In this document: positions 16,542 through 25,095 of the stretch, in pieces
How positions within the stretch are numbered: position 1 is the first letter of the stretch
How the letters are laid out: each line of letters opens with the position of its first letter
Source: Pedobacter polysacchareus
GTDB lineage: Bacteria; Bacteroidota; Bacteroidia; Sphingobacteriales; Sphingobacteriaceae
Direction of reading: 5' to 3'
Assembly: GCF_019802255.1 (NCBI RefSeq)
Contig: NZ_JAHYSS010000004.1
Span: 62,001 to 126,000 of the forward strand
Length of the DNA: 64,000 nt
The notes under the pieces: generated by a model
The model's input: the letters and a program-made list of their open reading frames with translations, nothing else
What the model was told of the DNA's origin: nothing
The model's database searches: none
Position numbers and translations under genes: made by a program

Positions 16542-17842
16542 TTTAAGGGATGTGGTTGAAAAGTATCCGTGTTTACTACAGCTTTTAGTTCTTGCAAAAT
16601 GGTATACAAGCCAAAATTGGTGCGGTTCACATAAATGAAATGCTTAACACCTCTGGCCTGTTTAAATTCAGGCATGGTGGCTACTTTTTCCGCATATTTA
16701 TACAGCTGTTCAAAGAATTCAGGTTTACTGAAATCGAAGGTTTTACTGGCATAAGGTCTGGCAAATAATTCGATCATTTCCCGGTAAGCCTTATAGTAAA
16801 ACTCAACCTGGCTGTCTGTATCCTCACGGTGGATCATCTCCAGCTGACGGAATGCTGCAATAGTTTTCGCCTTGTCTTTAATCACATCTGTGGAGATCAG
16901 CGAGAAGAAAGGATAGTAAAAATCATCCGGCATTTCTTTGATACAGCCAAAATCAATGACACCCAATTTCTCATCCGGCGTAATCATAAAATTGCCCGGG
17001 TGCGGATCTGCGTGTACTGCCCTCAGCTCATGCTGCTGGAAATTATAGAAATCCCATAGCGCCTGACCGATCTTGTTCCTCAGTTCCTGTGAAGGGTTGG
17101 TGTTCAAAAATTCTTTCAGGTGTAAACCCTCAATCCAGTCCATCGTGATGATCCGTTTTTTGGAAAGTTCCGGATAATATTTAGGGAATACGATATTTTC
17201 TAAATGACTGCAAGCTTCGGAAAATTCAATAGAACGGCGTACTTCCAGCTCATAGTCGGTTTCTTCCAGCAGTCGTTCTTCTACTTCTTTGATGTAAATA
17301 TTGAGTTCCTTTTCATTCATGCCGAGCAGACGAAAAGCAAAGGGCTTTACCAATTTCAGGTCGGATGAGATGCTGTCGCCAACACCAGGATATTGAATTT
17401 TAACCGCTAAAGTTTTCCCATTCAGTTCTGCCTGATGCACTTGTCCGATGGAAGCCGCATTGCTGGAATGCAGGTTAAATTTATCATAAATCTGCTCCGG
17501 TGTTTTTCCGAAAGATTTGCTGAAAGTTCTGACAATGAGTGGCCCGGAAAGGGGAGGTGCATTGTACTGCGATTGTGTAAATTTGTCGACATAGGATTTT
17601 GGCAGGATATTCTTATCCATGCTCAGCATCTGGGCAACTTTTAAAGCACTCCCTTTCAGCTCGCTCAGCGACTTGTAAATATCCGTAGCATTGTTTTCAT
17701 TCAGCTCATCCCTGCTCAGCTCCGGGTTAAACAATTTTTTAGAATAATGCTTGATGTAATTGCCGCCAATCTGGATTCCTGTTTTTACAAACTTCGCTGA
17801 TCTCTGTCCTTTCGTTACCGGAATACGCTCTTGTTCTTTCAT
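16538..17842 (-). CDS. ABC1/UbiB-family atypical kinase
   Basis: An AarF/UbiB/COQ8-type protein of 434 residues. It has the family's alanine-rich nucleotide loop (NAASIGQVHQAEL), the lysine in LAVKIQYPGV, the catalytic motif HADPHPGNF, and the metal-binding DFG (VIDFGCIKEM). The usual KxGQ motif reads KVAQ at about residues 68-71, with Ala for Gly. Family members support ubiquinone or other isoprenoid lipid metabolism as ATPases. A quinone role here is inferred only from family. It lies 5 bases after TetR and overlaps the downstream SDR gene. Confidence 0.88.
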   Translation of the reverse strand: MKEQERIPVTKGQRSAKFVKTGIQIGGNYIKHYSKKLFNPELSRDELNENNATDIYKSLSELKGSALKVAQMLSMDKNILPKSYVDKFTQSQYNAPPLSGPLIVRTFSKSFGKTPEQIYDKFNLHSSNAASIGQVHQAELNGKTLAVKIQYPGVGDSISSDLKLVKPFAFRLLGMNEKELNIYIKEVEERLLEETDYELEVRRSIEFSEACSHLENIVFPKYYPELSKKRIITMDWIEGLHLKEFLNTNPSQELRNKIGQALWDFYNFQQHELRAVHADPHPGNFMITPDEKLGVIDFGCIKEMPDDFYYPFFSLISTDVIKDKAKTIAAFRQLEMIHREDTDSQVEFYYKAYREMIELFARPYASKTFDFSKPEFFEQLYKYAEKVATMPEFKQARGVKHFIYVNRTNFGLYTILQELKAVVNTDTFQPHPLK

Positions 17843-17847
17843 GAATT

Positions 17848-18501
17848 TTATAGTCCCATCTTATCTTTAAAGTTTCCATTTCTGGAAAGAAATTTCCCGT
17901 ATTCCAGGAGGTTATCTAGCGGAGAGCGCTCAAAAAGGTCGAATGTTACATTCACCCCTTTTTCAATTACTTCATCAGTTTTTTCAAATCCAGCACTGTC
18001 ATCAGTAGTCCAGAAGTTAATGATAAAGCCAAATTGTACCCATACCGCATCTTTATAGCGTTTGCTTAAAAATTTACGGTTGGCCAATTCTCCACTCTCC
18101 AATCCTTCATTGATGATGCCTTCTGCGAAATTCTCAAAAATCGGCCTTACGCCAGATAAAACTTCTGGAGTGCCAAATTTATTTTTGTGATTCTTTAAAC
18201 TATAGATGATGAAACTTCGGTGTTTTTTTAAAACCTCTACATAGCTGTAGAAGAAGGAAAGGATTTTCTCTCTTGAAGAATACTGACTCCACACTTCCTG
18301 TGCCTCAATGGCCTGGATGGTTTCGAGGGTAAGCTCTACCCATAAGTTCTTTTCAATACTTTCAAAGGAAGGGTAGAAGTCATAAAAATCTGCCTCAGCA
18401 ATCTTTAATTTCTTAACGAAACTATATACTGATGCTGGTTTTTCACCATTGAGAAGTACGTAATCCAGGTATCCGTTTTTGATTTGCTGAGCAGTTGCCA
18501 T
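17848..18501 (-). CDS. TetR-family transcriptional regulator
   Basis: The 217-residue protein has an N-terminal TetR-like helix-turn-helix (IKNGYLDYVLLNGEKPASVYSF, then VKKLKIAEADFYDFYPSFESIEK, seen across about residues 8-52) and a helical C-terminal ligand domain with its own family look (FGFIINFWTTDDS). It is the first gene of a three-gene operon (TetR, ABC1 kinase, SDR-DUF2867) and likely autoregulates it. A short inverted repeat at 18530-18551 lies just upstream and could be its operator. The ligand is unknown. Confidence 0.8.
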   Translation of the reverse strand: MATAQQIKNGYLDYVLLNGEKPASVYSFVKKLKIAEADFYDFYPSFESIEKNLWVELTLETIQAIEAQEVWSQYSSREKILSFFYSYVEVLKKHRSFIIYSLKNHKNKFGTPEVLSGVRPIFENFAEGIINEGLESGELANRKFLSKRYKDAVWVQFGFIINFWTTDDSAGFEKTDEVIEKGVNVTFDLFERSPLDNLLEYGKFLSRNGNFKDKMGL

Positions 18502-18529
18502 TTCTTTTTTATTTAATAAACGTTAAAGG

Positions 18530-18551
18530 GGTCTGCTTAGTTTCGCAGACC
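18530..18551. promoter_or_regulatory. Inverted repeat upstream of tetR, possible operator or weak terminator
   Basis: GGTCTGC (18530-18536) and GCAGACC (18545-18551) form a perfect 7-bp inverted repeat with an 8-base spacer, 28 bases upstream of the TetR start. It also follows the end of hutU on the same strand, so a terminator role is possible, although the T-run behind it is weak. Confidence 0.45.
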
Positions 18552-18667
18552 GCCTAATTTAGCTGATTATTCGATCATGGTTTTGTAATAAAAACACAGG
18601 ACAAAAATGAAAGACAAGGTATTTTAATGACAAGCAAAGAGACTTGGAAAAGATAAAGCAATAGAGC

Positions 18668-20320
18668 TTATAAACCCAGTCGATGTTTTCTTAACGTATC
18701 TTTTGCAATGTCATAACCTGCATCTGCATGTCTGATCACGCCCATAGCAGGATCATTATGAAGCACACGCTTGATTCTGATAGCGGCATCTTCGGTGCCA
18801 TCAGCAACGATCACCATACCTGCATGGATGGAATACCCGATGCCTACACCACCACCATGGTGCAGAGAAACCCAGCTTGCCCCACCAGCAGTGTTGATCA
18901 GTGCATTTAGAATCGGCCAATCGGCTACCGCATCTGAACCGTCCAGCATCGCCTCGGTTTCCCGATTTGGAGAAGCCACAGATCCGGTGTCTAAATGGTC
19001 CCTTCCAATCACTAATGGCGCTTTTACCTTGCCATCAGCTACTAATTTATTGAACGCCAGTCCGGCTTTTTCTCTTTCTCCTTGTCCAAGCCAGCAAATT
19101 CTTGCCGGCAATCCTTGAAAGGCAATGCGTTCCTGAGCCATGGTAATCCATTGTTTCAGACTTTCATTTTCAGGGAAAAGCTCCAGAATTAATTTGTCAG
19201 TTTCATAGATATCCTGTGGATCGCCACTTAATGCAGCCCATCGGAAAGGTCCTTTTCCCTCGCAAAACAAGGGACGGATATAGGCAGGCACAAATCCAGG
19301 GAAGTCAAATGCATTTTCTACTCCTGCCTCCAATGCCCTTCCGCGCAGGTTATTGCCATAGTCGAAAGTAATGGCGCCGCGACTTTGCAGTTCCAGCATC
19401 TGACGGACATGCTTAGCCATCGTTTCATAACTTCTTTTTACGTAAGTATCGGGATCTGCTTTGCGCAATTCATAGGCTCCATCCACGGTTAATCCTTCGG
19501 GGAAATAGCCAATCAGGGGGTCATGTGCAGAAGTCTGATCCGTTAGCGTATCTGGCGTAATGTGGCGGTCGATCAGTCGCTGTAATAGATCTACCGCATT
19601 ACAAACGACCCCAATAGAAATCGCTTTTCCTTCCTTTTTATACTGTAAGGCTTTGTCGATAGCCGTATCGATATCATGTTCAATTTCGTCGATGTAACGT
19701 GTTTCCAGACGTTTTTGGATGCGCCATTCCTCTACATCTGCGGCCAGGCATACGCCCTGATTCATCGTAATGGCTAATGGCTGCGCGCCGCCCATTCCAC
19801 CTAATCCGGCGGTTACGTTCAGCGTACCCTTTAGGTTACTATTGAAATGTTTGCGTGCCAGCGCGGCGTACGTTTCATACGTTCCCTGAACGATGCCCTG
19901 GGAGCCGATATAAATCCAGGATCCTGCAGTCATCTGTCCGTACATCATCAGCCCTTTGTCCTCCAGTTCGTCAAAATGCTGCTGTGTAGCCCATTTTGGA
20001 ACCAGCTGAGAGTTAGAAATCAATACTCTTGGCGCATCTTTATGCGTGGGTAAAACACCAACGGGTTTTCCTGATTGGATCAACAAAGTTTCCGTGTCTT
20101 CTAAATTCTGAAGGGCTTTAATGATCAGTGCTAAAGCTTCCTTATTTCTGGCAGCTTTTCCACGGCCACCATACACGATCAGCTCTTCCGGTCGCTCGGC
20201 TACATCAGGATCGAGGTTGTTCAACAGCATTCTTAATGCAGCTTCCTGCACCCATCCTTTACAAGTCAATGTATTTCCGGTTGGGGTTTGTCTTTTACTT
20301 AAATCTAAACTTATATCCAT
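18668..20320 (-). CDS. hutU: Urocanate hydratase
   Basis: HutU converts urocanate to 4-imidazolone-5-propionate, the second step of histidine degradation, using tightly bound NAD+. The protein has 550 residues from the ATG at 20320 ([15 protein letters not shown]), matching the usual approximately 550. Recognisable segments are [28 protein letters not shown] (the nucleotide-binding glycine stretch), [28 protein letters not shown] and [18 protein letters not shown] longer TTG start at 20341 is unnecessary. The first-step gene hutH is about 3.2 kb away on the same strand, with two plus-strand genes between them. Confidence 0.95.
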   Translation of the reverse strand: MDISLDLSKRQTPTGNTLTCKGWVQEAALRMLLNNLDPDVAERPEELIVYGGRGKAARNKEALALIIKALQNLEDTETLLIQSGKPVGVLPTHKDAPRVLISNSQLVPKWATQQHFDELEDKGLMMYGQMTAGSWIYIGSQGIVQGTYETYAALARKHFNSNLKGTLNVTAGLGGMGGAQPLAITMNQGVCLAADVEEWRIQKRLETRYIDEIEHDIDTAIDKALQYKKEGKAISIGVVCNAVDLLQRLIDRHITPDTLTDQTSAHDPLIGYFPEGLTVDGAYELRKADPDTYVKRSYETMAKHVRQMLELQSRGAITFDYGNNLRGRALEAGVENAFDFPGFVPAYIRPLFCEGKGPFRWAALSGDPQDIYETDKLILELFPENESLKQWITMAQERIAFQGLPARICWLGQGEREKAGLAFNKLVADGKVKAPLVIGRDHLDTGSVASPNRETEAMLDGSDAVADWPILNALINTAGGASWVSLHHGGGVGIGYSIHAGMVIVADGTEDAAIRIKRVLHNDPAMGVIRHADAGYDIAKDTLRKHRLGL

Positions 20321-20351
20321 TATGCGGTCATGTAAGGGCAATGTTATAAAA

Positions 20352-20359
20352 CAAATGTA
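20352..20359 (-). promoter_or_regulatory. -7 promoter box of hutU
   Basis: On the minus strand TACATTTG fits TAnnTTTG, ending 31 bases before the hutU ATG. A weaker plus-strand box TACTTTAG (20380-20387) for the divergent small gene lies 20 bases away, so the two promoters are nearly back to back. Confidence 0.4.
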
Positions 20360-20396
20360 TGTAATTATGTGAGATTGCGTACTTTAGCATTCGAAA

Positions 20397-20729
20397 TTGA
20401 AAACGCGTCAGCAACATATCCATAAAATCATATCCATAGCATTGCTTTGGGTATTTGCGATCGCTTTGACGCCGTTTAGCGCCCTCCATCATCATGAGGA
20501 AGAAGTGCTTTGCCAAAATGAAAAAATATGTACCCATAAATTACACCTGGGCAGTCATGTAGATACCTGTTTGGTTTGTGCGGCACATTTCGAGAAAAAC
20601 TACCTTCAGGAACAAACTCAGTTTCAGGTTTACCTGGTAACCAGACCTGTTATCAAGTATTACGCTTTACTAACTGGCGCGTATACCGCGCTGATCAGTA
20701 CCTCACTTCGGGGGCCCCCAACCACCTGA
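20397..20729 (+). CDS. Small exported His/Cys-rich protein, possible metal binder
   Basis: A 110-residue protein with a probable TTG start at 20397; no in-frame ATG exists near the start. An N-terminal hydrophobic segment (IISIALLWVFAIALTPF) acts as a signal or anchor. The middle is rich in potential metal ligands: HHHEEEVLC, CTHKLHLGSH and CLVCAAH, giving four Cys and many His in about 45 residues. It ends RGPPTT, which recalls DUF2946-type proteins, though I cannot confirm membership. It lies 365 bases upstream of a TonB-dependent receptor on the same strand. That pairing and the ligands suggest a role in metal sensing or uptake; this is inference. Confidence 0.65.
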   Translation: MKTRQQHIHKIISIALLWVFAIALTPFSALHHHEEEVLCQNEKICTHKLHLGSHVDTCLVCAAHFEKNYLQEQTQFQVYLVTRPVIKYYALLTGAYTALISTSLRGPPTT

Positions 20730-21094
20730 TCTTTTCATTACCCTGAAAAATACAGGATCGTATACCTTTTTACCAAGAGATATAGCGGCTTTACTATCTA
20801 TGTGTTGTCGATTTTTGCTAATTGCTAATTGCTAATTGCTAATTGCTAATAGTTTACGCGATTGCAAGTCAGATTGATCATTTTTTATGGCTGTCTTTTA
20901 GCTTTCATAGCAGAGTTTCGCTTTTATGGAATAGGTAATTAACCGTATTTCGATCCAGAAATTAAACGATGTATTTAAACCCAGGGGGGAAGGCTGATTT
21001 CGGCCGCAATTACTCAATTTAACATTTTACAGCAAATTGGCTTTGGCCAACACGATGATTTTGCCCAGCAAATGATCGATATAAACACATACAC
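20730..21094 (+). other. 365-base intergenic leader before the TonB receptor
   Basis: The region holds a 7-bp tandem repeat (20815-20848) and no recognisable riboswitch, terminator or gene. The last 100 bases contain a short open stretch (encoding QQIGFGQHDDFAQQMID) that ends at a TGA overlapping the receptor start; it has no start codon context and no family I recognise. Confidence 0.5.
20815..20848. repeat. Tandem repeat, 7-bp unit ATTGCTA, about 4.9 copies
   Basis: Four perfect ATTGCTA units run from 20821 to 20848, preceded by a partial unit TTGCTA at 20815-20820. It is intergenic, about 250 bases upstream of the TonB receptor. Confidence 0.9.
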
Positions 21095-23398
21095 ATGAAA
21101 AAGATACATCTGGTATTAATGGTCTTATTATATACCTTATTTTCACTTCCTTCTTATGCTGCCGGAGGATTGGCAGAATTTAAAGGTAAAGTAACTGATG
21201 CCGACAATAAAGAGCCACTCGTTGGGGCTACAGTCTACATCAGCGACTTAAAAGCAGTCACCAGTACGAATGCAAACGGAGAATTTATCCTGAAAAACAT
21301 TCCTACAAAAGGACGGTTCCTATTGGAAGTTCGCTTTGTAGGTTATAAAACCTTTTCGCAAATCGTAGATCTTGGCAGCTTGAACAAGCTAGATATCGCT
21401 ATGGAGCCTTCCGCTATAGAAAGCGCGGAAGTGGTAATTACCGGATCGCCATTTAGTGCCAACAACAAAACCAATAGCTTATCCGTAGTGACGGTAGGAA
21501 AAGATAAGCTGGCACAGGCCGGCGGCACAAATTTAGTAGATGCCATCTCAAAGGTTCCTGGAATTTCTCAGGTGAGTACTGGCGGTGCGATTTCTAAGCC
21601 TACCATTCGGGGTTTAGGATACAACCGAGTATTGACCATGGTAGATGGCGCAAGAGAAGAAGCTCAGCAATGGGGAGATGAACACGGTATTGAAGTCGAT
21701 CAGTTCTCTGCAGCAAGGGTAGAAATCTTAAAAGGCCCTGCAAGTTTGCTTTACGGATCTGATGCATTGGGTGGTGTAATCAATATTATTGATGATTTAG
21801 TGCCTCCTCCAGGCACTTTTAACGGTAATTTCAGCACTTCCTATGCGACCAACAATGGATTAAGCGCTTCCTCATTGATGCTTCAGGGCAACAACAATGG
21901 TTTCGTATATCGTGGCCGCGCTTCTTATAAAAATGCGTACGGCTTTGCTTATAAAGATGCGGTAGTGCCGAATTCTGGCTTTAACGAATTCAATTTAAAT
22001 GGTATGGTGGGTTTAAATAAGAGCTGGGGATATTCTCACCTGACTTTCTCCCGCTTCCAAACCAATATTGGTTTAGTAGAACATGGGCCCAATGAAGATG
22101 GCCAATATGTAAATGATGAAGGTGAAGTGATCTCTAAAGCCGAAGCACAAGCGCGCAGACTAGGACTGCCTTTTCAAAATATCAACCATTACCGCGCTGC
22201 ATTAAACAGTAATTTTATCCTTGGTTCTGGACAGTTGAAAACAACTTTTGCTTTTCAACGCAATATCAGGAAGGAATTTGAAGAAAGCGCGACTGAACCA
22301 GGGCTGAACTTAAACCTGAACTCTTATACTTACGATGTGAAATATTATTTCCCAAATGCAGGGAAATGGGAGCCTGCAATCGGTGTTCAGGGCATGTATC
22401 AGAACAATGTGAACAAAGGTGATGAGTTTTTGATTCCTGATTACAACAGCAATAACATCGGTGCTTTTGTGTACCTGAAACGTAATTTCGAGAAAGGTGC
22501 CTTTAACATTGGTGCACGTTACGATTATAAAAAAATAAATGGAGAGGCACTGGCAGTGGATGGCGCACCTTTATTTACCGCTTTCCACAATCAATTTTCT
22601 AACGTTTCCGGATCATTGGGTTTCGCGTATGAAGTGGCTAAAAACCTGGTATTAAAAGGAAATGCAGGATCAGGATTCCGCGCTCCAAATATTGCAGAAT
22701 TGGCCGCTAACGGTCGCCATGAAGGAACATTCAGGTATGAGATCGGGAATTCAAACCTAAAACAGGAAACTAGTCTGCAGTTTGACCTCGGACTGGAATA
22801 CACTGCTAACTCGGTTACTTTTGGATTAAATGCCTATGCCAACCGCATTTATAACTACATCTACGCGGGGAATTTCAACAATGAAACCACAGGTGTAAGC
22901 GATGGAAACGGCATGACCGAAACCTTACCGGTTTACCGCTTTGTACAAACCAATGCAGACCTGATTGGGGGCGAAGCATCGATGGATTTCCACCTGATCA
23001 AATCCCTGCATTTTGAAAACTCTTTCGCTTATGTGAAGGGAACAAACCGTGCAGATGATCAGCCTTTACCTTTTATCCCGGCAGCGTCGATCAACAACGA
23101 ATTGCGCTTTGAACCAACGATCAAAGGCCTCTCAGGTACTTATGTGAAAGTTGGATTAACCAATGTATTTAAACAGGCACGTTTTGATAGTTTTGAAACT
23201 CAAACGGATGGATATACTTTGTTAGATGCAGGAATTGGAACAGCGATCAATACTAAAAAAGGTAAATTTAATCTTTGGGTTACTGGACAAAACCTATTAG
23301 ACAAAAAGTATTTTAACCACCTGAGCAGGTATAAAATGGAAGGGATTTACAATACCGGAAGAAATGTGACTTTCGGTGTCAGCGTGCCTTTCTTGTAG
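21095..23398 (+). CDS. TonB-dependent outer membrane receptor
   Basis: The 767-residue receptor starts with a signal peptide ending near SLPSYAAGG. A CarboxypepD_reg-like domain follows (FKGKVTDADNKEPLVGATV, about residues 29-110). The plug carries VDAISKVPGISQV, KPTIRGLGYNRVLTMVDG and VEILKGPASLLYGSDALGGV, then a 22-strand barrel ends near FGVSVPFL. The plug segment GDEHGIEVDQFSAARVEIL resembles metal or metallophore receptors such as ZnuD-like proteins. Substrate is not proven. It is not a SusC: there is no SusD partner. The His/Cys-rich protein upstream supports a metal-related role. A strong terminator follows at 23420. Confidence 0.9.
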   Translation: MKKIHLVLMVLLYTLFSLPSYAAGGLAEFKGKVTDADNKEPLVGATVYISDLKAVTSTNANGEFILKNIPTKGRFLLEVRFVGYKTFSQIVDLGSLNKLDIAMEPSAIESAEVVITGSPFSANNKTNSLSVVTVGKDKLAQAGGTNLVDAISKVPGISQVSTGGAISKPTIRGLGYNRVLTMVDGAREEAQQWGDEHGIEVDQFSAARVEILKGPASLLYGSDALGGVINIIDDLVPPPGTFNGNFSTSYATNNGLSASSLMLQGNNNGFVYRGRASYKNAYGFAYKDAVVPNSGFNEFNLNGMVGLNKSWGYSHLTFSRFQTNIGLVEHGPNEDGQYVNDEGEVISKAEAQARRLGLPFQNINHYRAALNSNFILGSGQLKTTFAFQRNIRKEFEESATEPGLNLNLNSYTYDVKYYFPNAGKWEPAIGVQGMYQNNVNKGDEFLIPDYNSNNIGAFVYLKRNFEKGAFNIGARYDYKKINGEALAVDGAPLFTAFHNQFSNVSGSLGFAYEVAKNLVLKGNAGSGFRAPNIAELAANGRHEGTFRYEIGNSNLKQETSLQFDLGLEYTANSVTFGLNAYANRIYNYIYAGNFNNETTGVSDGNGMTETLPVYRFVQTNADLIGGEASMDFHLIKSLHFENSFAYVKGTNRADDQPLPFIPAASINNELRFEPTIKGLSGTYVKVGLTNVFKQARFDSFETQTDGYTLLDAGIGTAINTKKGKFNLWVTGQNLLDKKYFNHLSRYKMEGIYNTGRNVTFGVSVPFL

Positions 23399-23419
23399 AT
23401 GTCGATAGCTATCCTGTCA

Positions 23420-23454
23420 AATCCCCCAATAGCAAATACTATTGGGGGATTTTT
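23420..23454 (+). terminator. Rho-independent terminator after the TonB receptor
   Basis: A perfect 13-bp stem (23420-23432 with 23439-23451, core TCCCCCAATAG) has a 6-base loop and a T-run on the plus strand. It lies between the receptor and the convergent hutH. Confidence 0.92.
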
Positions 23455-23495
23455 GTTTAAAACAATCCGTATGAGGGAGCATCTAAATCTGCAGC

Positions 23496-25010
23496 TTACA
23501 ATAAACCAGACGCTGTCTTCAAGAAACCCACAGAAGCGGCAATATCTTTTGCCAGCAAGCGATCTGCATGATTAAATGACACCACTTTCCTATATTCAGC
23601 AACCAGATTTTCTATCCGCTCAGAAGAACGTAAGGGTTTTCTTAAATCCAAAGCCTGGGCTGCGGTTAGCAGTTCTATTGCCAAAATCCTTTCCAGGTTA
23701 TTCACTACCCTTAAACACTTCGTAGCAGCATTTGCACCCATACTGACATGGTCTTCCTGACCATTACTAGACACAATACTGTCTACCGATGCTGGCGTGC
23801 ACAACTGTTTATTTTCACTGGCGATAGAAGCTGCGGTGTATTGGGTAATCATTAACCCGGAGTTTAGTCCTGCATTTTTCACCAGGAAAGGCGGTAATTC
23901 CCTTTGTCCGGATATCAATTGAAATGTCCTTCTTTCAGAGATCGAGCCTAATTCTGCCAAAGCGATACACAGGAAATCCAGCGTTAAAGCCAATGGTTGT
24001 CCATGGAAATTCCCTGCAGAAATAATCCGGTCTTCTTCAGGGAAAACATTCGGATTATCGGTCACGGAATTGATCTCCGTTTCAAATACCGACTGGATAT
24101 AATGGATGCTGTCCTTACTCGCACCATGCACCTGCGGCACACAGCGGAAAGAATAAGGATCTTGTGTTTGCTTGCCAGAACGCGCAATCAACTCGCTTCC
24201 AGAGAGCCATTTGCTGATCTGTGCGGCGGTATGTACTTGTCCGGCATGCGGACGAATCACATGGCTGAATGTTTCGAAAGGATCGATTCTGCAGTCAAAA
24301 CCGTCTATAGACATCGCGGCAATCGCGTCTGCCCAATTCATCAGACTTTGAGATTTTAACAAGCAGAATACACCATAAGCACTCATAAACTGCGTTCCGT
24401 TGATCAATGCCAGGCCTTCCTTAGATTGCAACTTTAAAGGTTCCCATCCTAATTTCTGATATAGCGGGGAAGATTTTTCATAGAGGCTTGAAGCCGGTAT
24501 TTTCTTTCCTTCATACCAAACTATCCCTTCACCGATCAGCGGTAAGGCGAGATGTGCAAGGGGAGCCAGGTCGCCGGAGGCACCTAAAGAACCCTGGGTA
24601 TAAATCACCGGTAAAATATCATGATTGTAAAAATCAACCAGACGTAAAACGGTAGGCAAGGCGATGGCCGAATGCCCATAACTTAAAGATTGGATTTTTA
24701 ACAGCAGCATTAAGCGGACGATCTCCGGAGCAACTTCTTCGCCGGTACCGCAGGCATGGGATAAAAGTAGGTTGTGCTGGAGTTGCGAGAGTTTTTCCGA
24801 TTCAATTTCTACATTTTGTAAATAACCGAATCCCGTATTTATCCCATAAATAGGTCCTTCATGACGCTGTAACTTATCGTCCAGGTAAGTCCTGCATTTT
24901 TCTACTTTCTGAAGCGCTGCATCGGATAATTGCAGCAATTGTTTTTCTGCAATGATCCTGGAAATCTGATCCATAGTTAACCGCTCCAAACCTATTTGGT
25001 GACTGCTCAT
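23496..25010 (-). CDS. hutH: Histidine ammonia-lyase
   Basis: HutH deaminates histidine to urocanate, the first step of histidine degradation. From the ATG at 25010 (MSSHQIGLERL) it has 504 residues, the normal length. The self-formed MIO cofactor arises from Ala144-Ser145-Gly146 in GSLGASGDLAPLAH. Other family segments are YGINTGFGYL, LINGTQFMSAYG and SNGQEDHVSMGANAA. A longer frame from 25094 would add an unlikely extension. The gene diverges from the alpha/beta hydrolase by 85 bases. hutI and a formiminoglutamase are not in the window. Confidence 0.95.
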   Translation of the reverse strand: MSSHQIGLERLTMDQISRIIAEKQLLQLSDAALQKVEKCRTYLDDKLQRHEGPIYGINTGFGYLQNVEIESEKLSQLQHNLLLSHACGTGEEVAPEIVRLMLLLKIQSLSYGHSAIALPTVLRLVDFYNHDILPVIYTQGSLGASGDLAPLAHLALPLIGEGIVWYEGKKIPASSLYEKSSPLYQKLGWEPLKLQSKEGLALINGTQFMSAYGVFCLLKSQSLMNWADAIAAMSIDGFDCRIDPFETFSHVIRPHAGQVHTAAQISKWLSGSELIARSGKQTQDPYSFRCVPQVHGASKDSIHYIQSVFETEINSVTDNPNVFPEEDRIISAGNFHGQPLALTLDFLCIALAELGSISERRTFQLISGQRELPPFLVKNAGLNSGLMITQYTAASIASENKQLCTPASVDSIVSSNGQEDHVSMGANAATKCLRVVNNLERILAIELLTAAQALDLRKPLRSSERIENLVAEYRKVVSFNHADRLLAKDIAASVGFLKTASGLL

Positions 25011-25095
25011 ACATTTTATATTTCCCCAAAAATATAAATAATGCTTAAGTTTAGAACTTTCAGTTCCTATTATTGTTTTTCCTAAAACCAGCATT

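Noticed and set aside
20815-20848. Possible CRISPR-like array
   Set aside because: The units are 7 bp and contiguous with no spacers, so it is a simple tandem repeat.
20990-21094. Gene remnant before the TonB receptor (QQIGFGQHDDFAQQMID)
   Set aside because: The open stretch is only about 40 codons, has no start, and matches no family I can name; I describe it only as part of the leader.
20730-21094. Cobalamin or other riboswitch upstream of the TonB receptor
   Set aside because: I looked for a B12-box-like core and a paired expression platform and saw neither.
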